Under the pieces are notes generated by a model. It was not told the origin of the DNA. It searched no databases and was given only the letters and a program-made list of their open reading frames with translations. Positions 56,922-64,000 of a stretch of 64,000 nt of DNA are shown here, piece after piece. Source of the DNA: Ulva prolifera. Taxonomy: Eukaryota > Chlorophyta > Ulvophyceae > Ulvales > Ulvaceae. The translations under genes were made by a program, and so were the position numbers. Each line of letters starts with the position of its first letter. The stretch's first letter is position 1. The stretch lies in the NCBI GenBank assembly GCA_023078555.1, contig CM041196.1, positions 9,566,985 through 9,630,984 of the forward strand, given 5' to 3'.

Positions 56922-57880
56922 TCAGTATGTCAGCCCCACAGCGGCCAGCGCGGGTCGCCCCACATGGGCGTTGTGCCCAGCATCGTCATCGGTGGCCAGA
57001 GCAGCCGCTGGCGCCGGCGCCGCAGCTGCCTGGGGCGGCGGCGGTGGTGCAGGCGACGCGCCCGCGGGCGACGTCGCCGCGTGCGAGGGGCCCGCCACTT
57101 GGGAGGCTGGCTGTGGCGGGTCAGGGAGGGGAGGCAGGCAGCACGGACCTGCCGCAGAGCGTTCGCACGTCGTTCGCGACGGACCCCGTTGCGCACACGG
57201 AATTCGAATGCGCGTGGATGCCACACATGCATTGGACCCGATCTCCCGCCGGCCATTGTGTTTCAACGATATTGTGGCGCTAAGTCCAGGTCCCGACATG
57301 CGTGTGCAATTCATCGTGTAGTCGAGATCATGCAGCTGTATGATCGTGCCACAGTCGCAGCGTAAGCCGATGGCATTGGGAGGGGCCGGAGGAATGCCCA
57401 AGAGATACCAGATACACAACATGAACTCAGCGTCGGTCATGCGCTGCCTGGGAGTGCTCAACCCTATGGTGGCCGCACGGCATGCCGTGTTGCGCAGCCG
57501 TGCCAAGTCGCATTCACCCTCGCGTGTGGTGACATCGTGGCTGTCAAGCAGAGCAACCCAGCGGCGCCAGGCAACCACCTTGGTGACACGCTGTTGCACA
57601 GCAGGTAACACATTGGCTATGCTGCCGCTGCTCGCTGGCCCGGGCAGCTCCGGGCAGAGCTGCTCAGCGAGGTTGACATCCTGCCAGGCTTCCTGCGATT
57701 AATGCCCGTGCAGCCAGCATAACGGCTGCATGCACTCGGGGCCTCCTGCGAATGCCTTGTGGCTCACCGCAGCTGCTGCAAGGAACGCTCCGTTGGCGAC
57801 CTCCTGCGGCATGGACACAATGCCAATGCCACCGATGCTCGCCGGGAGGTTGCTTGCGCGGCCGCCCGAGGATCGTTCTG
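56922..57880 (-). pseudogene. Non-LTR retrotransposon remnant (RT C-terminal region)
   Basis: The minus strand encodes LPASIGGIGIVSMPQEVANG followed by AFLAAAAVSHK, matching the LPxxxGGLGL...A..AF motif after the reverse-transcriptase domain of algal and protist LINEs. Downstream, a 229-codon frame (57611-56922) has LGIPPAPPNAIGLRCDCG, then HDLDYTMNC and LKHNGRREIG, resembling the Cys/His C-terminal segment with an RHN-like motif. In-frame stops before and after the first motif show decay. RT catalytic motifs are absent. Family assignment is by pattern only. Confidence 0.45.
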
Positions 57881-57965
57881 CGGGACGCGCATAAAATCAT
57901 TCGTCGCAGCCTGAACAGACCCCTCCGTCCGGCGCATGTGATCAGATCTGTGTGGCCACCCTGTA

Positions 57966-58078
57966 TGTAGTTACAAAGGACAGAGGCCGGGCATCGGGCC
58001 ATTGCTAGGAACTCACACGCAAATCCACTCGTTCACCAGATCAGTGCACGCCCACTACGGGCAAGTGCACTGCACATG
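57966..58078 (+). repeat. Dispersed repeat X, copy 2
   Basis: Matches 44817-44938 over GTTACAAAGGACAGAGGCCG and GCAAATCCACTCGTTCACCA through GTGCACGCCCACTACGGGCA. A repeat Y copy lies 160 bp further on, so X and Y co-occur at both loci. Confidence 0.6.
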
Positions 58079-58234
58079 AGAAACTTCAAAAGCGTCTTCA
58101 CAATTAGAAAAAACACAGGCATCCAGCGCAAATGCTCAGAGAGCCTGTATGTATGGATGTATGTATGTATGGCCGGACCATCCCGTTCCTGTTGCTCAGG
58201 GACTGTGGAGTGTGTCACAGCGACAATGTGGTCC

Positions 58235-58330
58235 CGGCATATGTGGTCTCAGCATATGTGGTCCCGTTAACTCGGAGTTGTCAATGTCCAATAGGATACG
58301 GCTCAGTACATTTAGATTTACTTTTACTTT
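58235..58330 (-). repeat. Dispersed repeat Y, second locus
   Basis: Reverse-complement copy of the repeat at 44430-44510 (GTTAACTCGGAGTTGTCAAT and GTCCAATAGGATACGGC on plus). It is preceded by tandem CATATGTGGTC units at 58239-58264. Confidence 0.55.
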
Positions 58331-58550
58331 ACAAAGGCGGCGGGGCGGGCAGTACCGCGAAACCACACCAAACAAGCAACGCAAGAACTCGGCCAGCAAC
58401 GCAAGAACTCGGCAAGCAACGCAAGAACACAACCACCACCCCGGTCCAGCGCACCTACGCCACAGCCGCAACCAGCTGGACTGTGGGGTGGGTAGCAGAA
58501 CGTGTGCCATTGCAGTTGGGTGCTCTGCTGGCAGGCAGGCAGCAAAGCCA

Positions 58551-58575
58551 CCCCCCCCCCCCCCCCCCCCCCCCC
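58551..58575. repeat. C25 homopolymer
   Basis: 25 consecutive C residues in sequence with no assigned gene. Elsewhere in this window such runs lie in introns and read C in gene sense, so an unrecognised plus-strand gene is possible here, but I see no coding evidence for it. Confidence 0.85.
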
Positions 58576-61247
58576 GGCCCTGAAACTCCCTGGAACTCAC
58601 GGAGTGCCCCCCACCTACAAAACGGCGCATATTGTGAGCAGATCGCAACTTCCGAGTTGAGTTGAAAGTTCGCAGCCACCGGCTTGTGTGGCATGCGCAC
58701 ATTGCATGTGCGACATGCATATGTGGTGCGTGGGTGGGTGGTGCAGGGAGGGAGGCGGCTGAGAGGCACGCCAGGGCCGCGTACGCTGCCGCAGGTGCAG
58801 GTGGGGGCTTGAGCGTGGTACTGCAATCAAGGCGAACCTGGATGTAGTGGGCTGGTATCGTTGTCGCAGCTTGACAGCTCTGTGTGACCTGGAGTGCATG
58901 TCGCGCGAGCAAACCACCTGGCTCCCCCCCTTCAGACGGATACACACGTCGCAGCAGCCTGTGCTACGAGGAGCGGTCACGCACGGCTGCTTCAATGCCC
59001 CACAATGTATGTAGGAACGGACTCAGCGAACATGAGCCTCAAGGTGGGGGTAGCTTACACACAGTCGCAGCCCCTTAGCCACCTGCTGTGCAGCCTGCGG
59101 TAACCAGGACTTTGGGTACTGTAGACACCACATCCCTGACGGACATCTTCACATTACGCCACCCGCAACCGCGTCTGCGGCTGTATGACCAGAACACATC
59201 GGCTGATGTGGAGCATGCACGCCACGGTACTACACAGCCTCAGGTGCGATCGAGTGCGGCATTCCACTTGGCCATTCCGCCAGCCAGATATACACCGCTC
59301 ACACTATGTCGAGCGACGGTGGCGTAGGGGATTACACAGGCGGCAGTTGTGTTGCGTTATCACCAGACTAGTGTGTTTGCTACAAGAGACCTGTGGTGTT
59401 ACACGTCGCCGGGATTGTTTCTGCTGTAATTTTTCTGTTGAAGATCCTCAGACGTATCACGGATGCATGCCCTTGTATGCATGCCCACGTTGCCTTCCAT
59501 GAGCTTATTCTTGGCTGAAGAGGCACAAGAACCACTCTCCCACTCCCACTTGCATGTTGGGCTTTGCCTCTTGGCTGCCTTTCATGGTGGTGCAAGGCCA
59601 GGGATGAGTGGATTGTGGCCAACATGTCTCTGGAAAGGTTGTGTGCGGCGGGCAGGATGTATGGGTGGGAGGGCAGGATTTAGGGCGAGAATCCCCGACA
59701 GTCAGGAGGTCTGCTTCGACGGGCCGAGGGAGAGGCTCAGGGCACGGCTGCGGTGCAAGCTCACGCATGTGGACTGGGAGGGGTGTGCGTGATTGTGTGG
59801 GTGTTTGAAGCCGTTGAGGATTGATAGTAATGTTTACACGAGATAACGAATGGAATACTGAGTCGAAATCCGCAGGTAACCCGTGGCGTCTTGCCTTATG
59901 TACCTATTGTGTTCAGAACAGTGTCAGCTGTGTCACCCTGGCAGCAGCCCGCAGCGCTGCAGTACTCGAGATAACGAGGAACAGCGCAGCTGCAGCGAAA
60001 TGGCATCAGGTGTTTTGGCTTCATCAAAACCCAGAGAGGGTGGTGGCACTGCCAGGACATCACACTCACACCACAGCAACCAATGCCTCCGGATGGCATC
60101 CCACATATTTTGGTGTGTGTTGTTTATGGCGCGTGTGTTTTGCATTTTGCATGTGCTGGTTGCAGCTGTAGGCCACAGTCTGCGGTTTGGGGTCATGTCC
60201 ATCGTGTGTAAAAAATTGGGGGAGTTGCTGGGTGGCCTATCTGGAACTGAGGTGAAAGCATCCATCAGTGGTGGCGTGGGTGCATTTGACTTGCAATGTA
60301 CAGAACAATGAATTATTGCTATTTCGGCGAATGGGAGGCGTAAGATTTGACCTGTGTACACATCGATGGATGTGAGAGAATTTGCTGTGGCTGAAATGTT
60401 CAACATTCCAGCATCACTAATGACACAGTGACAGCTGTAGGCATGCCTGTGCCACATGCGAAATTATTGCGACTTGGCCATCGCACATCACGACATTTAT
60501 TCAGATATATCGTTGCAGAGCAACAAGAGCATTGTACACTTATGGTAACTGACCAATCACGTGCATACTACACTCAACTCCACTGCAGAATGGAATGATT
60601 GTGTTACAGAGTACTAGCGCAGAACTTCCGAGGAACGATGTGTGAGGTTGCACCCACACCCACAGGTGGCAATCAGGCACAGGCAACCAGGCCAAGATCC
60701 CCACATTGGTCACACAACTGCTCAGCTAAGCACAGCAGAACGATACGACAGAACAGATAAAAGATTATTAAAACCACCAGGGTCATGAGGTCAGTGCTGC
60801 CAGTTTAAGCACACCACATCATGCACAATGAGTACACATCAGTCAAAAGCTGAATGTGCCAGCATCAGGTACCCTCTGCATCAGTGTTCGCTACAGCAAC
60901 ATGCCCCAGGTTTCCCATCTCGGCACCCAGAATGGACTTCAGAGAAAATGCCGCTTATTACAAGCCAAAAAATGTTGACAAAACCACCCACCCTTTCAAG
61001 GCAACAGCCCTGAGATTCGTTGGTGCTACAGACCGAAAGAAGACCATACCTATAGATGGCCCCGAGAAAAAAACAACGTTTTATCTCTTTACAATCAGAC
61101 TGCGATGACACACATGCACCCGAGCATGTGGGTGTACGGATGCTTCAACGCAGGCTTGCTGTTATTCGCTCCACAACAATCGCCTTCCTACACCTACTGT
61201 TATTAGTCCGTTCTCAAATCCGCTGGAAGCAGAAGTGTCGACGCAGT

Positions 61248-61849
61248 TTAAACAGCGGATGTAGCAGCAGATGCGGTGACAGCCTGGCGCTTCCTGTAGG
61301 CGATGACAGCGACACCGGCGACAACAGCGGCGACACCAGCGACGGCAGCACCCATGACGGCAACGCCAGCGGAAGCTGTAGCTGTAGGAGCATCTGCACA
61401 TACATGTTGGTCAGCGAGATTGCTGTATGAGCGGCGTCTGGATCGTGGCAATGGACTGATTCCGGTCGTACAGTTCAAACAGATGGACAGCCACATCATA
61501 GACACAGAGAGTTGAGACTGTCGAGATGAATCGGCACACGAGGGCTGCATGGGAAGGCGTACCCTCGACCAGCATGCCGTCCTCACCGTAGGCACCGCCT
61601 ACACCTCCGTAGGCGCCCATGACCTCACCGTACATGCCTGCACAAACAGACGCTACTTATGCCAAGGCAATCAGTTGATGTGGTTGCCACATGTGCCGAG
61701 CTCAGCTGGTGTGTAATGCTGCGGCACAGCTTGGTCATATTTGCACTAAATGGAGACAAGCGACAGAGGCAGGAGGTCGTACCGGCATTAGCCTGGGAGA
61801 CACCAGTGCTGAGCGCAGCAGCAGCGATAAAAGCGATTGTTGAGATCAT
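61248..61849 (-). CDS. Small secreted or single-TM Gly/Tyr-Ala protein, copy 2
   Basis: 95 aa, three exons (minus): 61849-61783, 61637-61563, 61393-61248, phase-1 introns starting GTACG. Signal peptide MISTIAFIAAAALSTGVSQA, then MYGEVMGAYGGVGGAYGE (identical to copy 1 over this run), acidic DGMLVED, TM-like VAVMGAAVAGVAAVVAGVAV, basic IAYRKRQ and tail ending TSAV as in copy 1. Both genes share 3' flank blocks: GCTTGCTGTTATTCGCT about 77-96 nt after the stop and a TGTAA-containing block (TTACA at 60958-60962 on plus) about 286 nt after it. Function unknown; a cell-surface or wall peptide is a reasonable guess. Confidence 0.75.
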
Positions 61850-64000
61850 TCCTGCACAAAGTGAGTGGAGGTCAGCGATTGAGCACGACCACGATATTCC
61901 CGTTGCATGACGGGCGTGGCAACAGTAATCCATAAACAAGGTGTCATAGACATAACGCCGAAACTGTCTGCTGAGATATGCATGGTTTAATCGTCAATCA
62001 CAGTGGCCTGGCCTGATCGGCACATATGTGCCGTCTGTTCAGCACATCTCCAGCTTCCTGTCAACACTTCTTGCACCAGTCTCGACATGGCTGTACTTCG
62101 CGACAGCTTCCAAGCACACCCGATTGAACCTCACAAGAAACTGCGACATGCGACAACCACAAACAACACAAGTCTGTAATTACGCTCAGGGGCTCACAAG
62201 CGTCTCCGAGGGGATGGGAAAACATCGTGTTTGATGACTTCACGACGCCGGCGAGCGTCGGTAAGAACGCTGGAAGGTCGAACATAAACGAGTTCAACCA
62301 GGGGCACCACAGGAGCGGGAACGCCTCAGACAGACACGATTCACTGACTACGGTGGTGACAGGGCAGGAAGCGACCCCGAGGAAGCGGTTCTCCTGGTTC
62401 AGCTCAGCTGATCCCCGCTTCAATCCCGCACAGAACTAACGCTTCCGTAACTATAACATACTGGCAGCAAAACTGGGAAAGGTACATGTATTGCGGCTTT
62501 CGATGTGCTCGGGACTGGGCTTCGACGAGCATGGTGAGCTGTGATCGGGGCGTACTGGGACGGGTATGGTGCTTAATGAAATGAAGACTAAATACGGCTG
62601 GAAAGGCTGTGGCAGTCGCGAAATAGTTCTGATATTTTCATGTAGCCGAGCCAGTTTATATAGAAGTTGGTGGCGACTACGGCAGACGCAGCTAGAGGCA
62701 TGCAGGAGTGCTTGTGGACACCCTCGGAAGCTGCTGGTGGGCTATGGAGAGCTGTTCCCGAAATTAGTCTGAACAAATTGCAGGTTTTGACCTACCTACC
62801 TAGACTTTACGAATCATGCCGCACGGCACGCACCAGTGACTCAACCTGGATGTCGCACAGAAAGAGGCATCTACCTCCAAACTAGCCCAATGCACACGCC
62901 AGACAAACACACCAGGTAGGATGCTTTTAAAAGGCGTGTGTGCTGTCTTGAGTGTTTGTATTGCCTCAATCGAAACTATGTCGATAGTTCGCTGTTACGA
63001 AGTACCGCTGGCTACGTGGTTATGTGCTTCTCGATCGTGCATGCAGGCATCATGCACGACGACGCAGCCATGCACGTGCGCAACACCCTTCCGCAACAGC
63101 TTTGCGGGCATATGCCTCATGCCTGCTTAGTCTTTGCAAGGCATATGATGAATACCCCAGACTAGTCAGGCAGCGTTTGCATGGGTCTGCCGTGTCGACC
63201 TCGCGGCGTCGCACAGGCAGTACACATTTGGAGCGCGCGAGCATCGACATCCCGCATGCACATGTTTGTCAGAGCTCAGCAGAGATGCAACAGCATGTTC
63301 CGGGGACACGGCCATGGTGTGCGGGACACCTGCCTCGCACGCCACCACCCTTGGCGCTTCCAGACAGTATACGTATCGAAACCGGTGCATGCGCATTATG
63401 CCAGACCTTGGAGAATGTCGGGTGCACATGACAGGGATGCAGGGAGGCGACAAGCCTATGCCAGACAATTGGATGATGCCTGACGCACGATGCAGCTGTG
63501 TATCTCCTGCTCGCTGGTGACAGCATCACGCCTGGATGGTTGTCCTGCGTTTGCATGGCCATTAAGCACTTCCTCTCGATGCGCCAGCTGTCCGGCATTG
63601 TGCCACGTATCGCCCCAAGCCATTTGTTTTAAGTGGATGCGACCGTCCGACGTTGCACATGTACAGCCATGGACGCTCTGTTGCCCGTCGCTTGCGAGGC
63701 GCCGACAGAACGCTGCGGAGATACGTGCACAGGCAACATTATTGCTGCTTTCGAGATCCTCGTGGCATCATTTGTACTTTAATACATGCACTGGATCACT
63801 TGAACGCAGGCTAGGCCTAGGCCCAGCTGTTTTACAGGTAGCGCTAGCTGTGACAGGCCAAAGCGACCTGAAAAATCACAGGAAAGTCTGCAAGCCTCGT
63901 GTATTCATGCAAGTACAACGCAAGCGTCTGTACCGTGGTTTCCGGTATCTTGGAGATACACGCGCTTGCGTTACTGGCGGTCGGCTGTGGAGAGTTCCCG
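61850..64000. other. Terminal region, no gene supported
   Basis: 2.15 kb. 61850-62600 is the 5' flank of the small-protein gene and part of the duplication shared with 53850-54570. A plus-strand frame at 62227-62439 (FDDFTTPASVGKNAG...RFSWFSSADPRFNP) is open but lacks a plausible upstream context. Nothing else recognised up to the window end. Confidence 0.35.

Larger units (their letters stand above)
53850..61247. other. Intergenic region between the two small-protein genes
   Basis: About 7.4 kb. 53850-54570 duplicates the 5' flank of the other copy (shared AATGAAATGAAG near 54550 and 62575). A minus-strand 189-codon frame at 54600-55169 is open but unrecognised and may be chance. 55.2-56.9 kb: nothing recognised. 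56.9-57.9 kb: reverse-transcriptase remnant. 57.97-58.33 kb: repeats X and Y. 58551-58575: C25 run. 58.6-60.9 kb: nothing recognised. Confidence 0.4.

Noticed and set aside
1-64000. CRISPR array, bacterial operons or riboswitches
   Set aside because: No regularly spaced repeats; genes are spliced with eukaryotic introns, so prokaryotic features are not expected and none were seen.

Overview
The window is nuclear DNA of a eukaryotic microalga. Exons are GC-rich, introns mostly begin GTGCGC/GTGCGT and end TGCAG, and TGCATGCA-like tracts are frequent. Two small paralogues share a TGTAA motif about 290 nt after the stop, which is the polyadenylation signal usual in chlorophyceans. The serine palmitoyltransferase is of the plant/green type (SGGTTAVH motif). 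A core chlorophyte, probably a chlorophycean, is the best fit; I cannot name the species. Real genes are multi-exon, so exon chains were assembled by hand from splice sites, phase and paralogue comparison.

Layout. 1-0.5 kb: nested short retroelements. 1.38-5.37 kb (-): LCB2-type serine palmitoyltransferase, 4 exons. 6.2-16.7 kb (+) and 21.2-29.5 kb (+): receptor-like kinases A and B. 32.9-42.0 kb (-): their paralogue C, convergent with B. The three share a signal-peptide exon, a Cys-containing beta-helix-like ectodomain exon, a TM helix split by a phase-1 intron, a long Gly/Ala/Ser-rich juxtamembrane region, a non-RD (HGD) TKL-like kinase domain and a long disordered tail. 44-48 kb: repeats, a tRNA-like segment and a possible decayed WD40 gene. 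48.8-51.5 kb (-): a gene of an unrecognised family with phase-2 introns. 53.3-53.8 and 61.2-61.8 kb (-): two paralogues of a 95-97 aa secreted or single-pass Gly/Tyr-Ala protein, lying in a segmental duplication. 56.9-57.9 kb (-): non-LTR reverse-transcriptase C-terminal remnant.

Mobile DNA. A retroelement family ending near CTTTGTCCTTGTAA shows variable 5' truncation (300, 239, 101 and 12 bp inserts) with 11-17 bp target-site duplications. A roughly 100-bp hAT-type MITE (TIR CAGTGTTGGGTCG) has exact 8-bp duplications at two copies. There are also several hairpins and perfect palindromes, and long C homopolymers in introns that almost always read C on the transcribed-sense strand.

How the genes relate: A, B and C are a local receptor-kinase family, inferred to be cell-surface receptors with unknown ligands. 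LCB2 serves sphingolipid synthesis in the ER and is functionally independent. All exon joins are inferred without RNA evidence.
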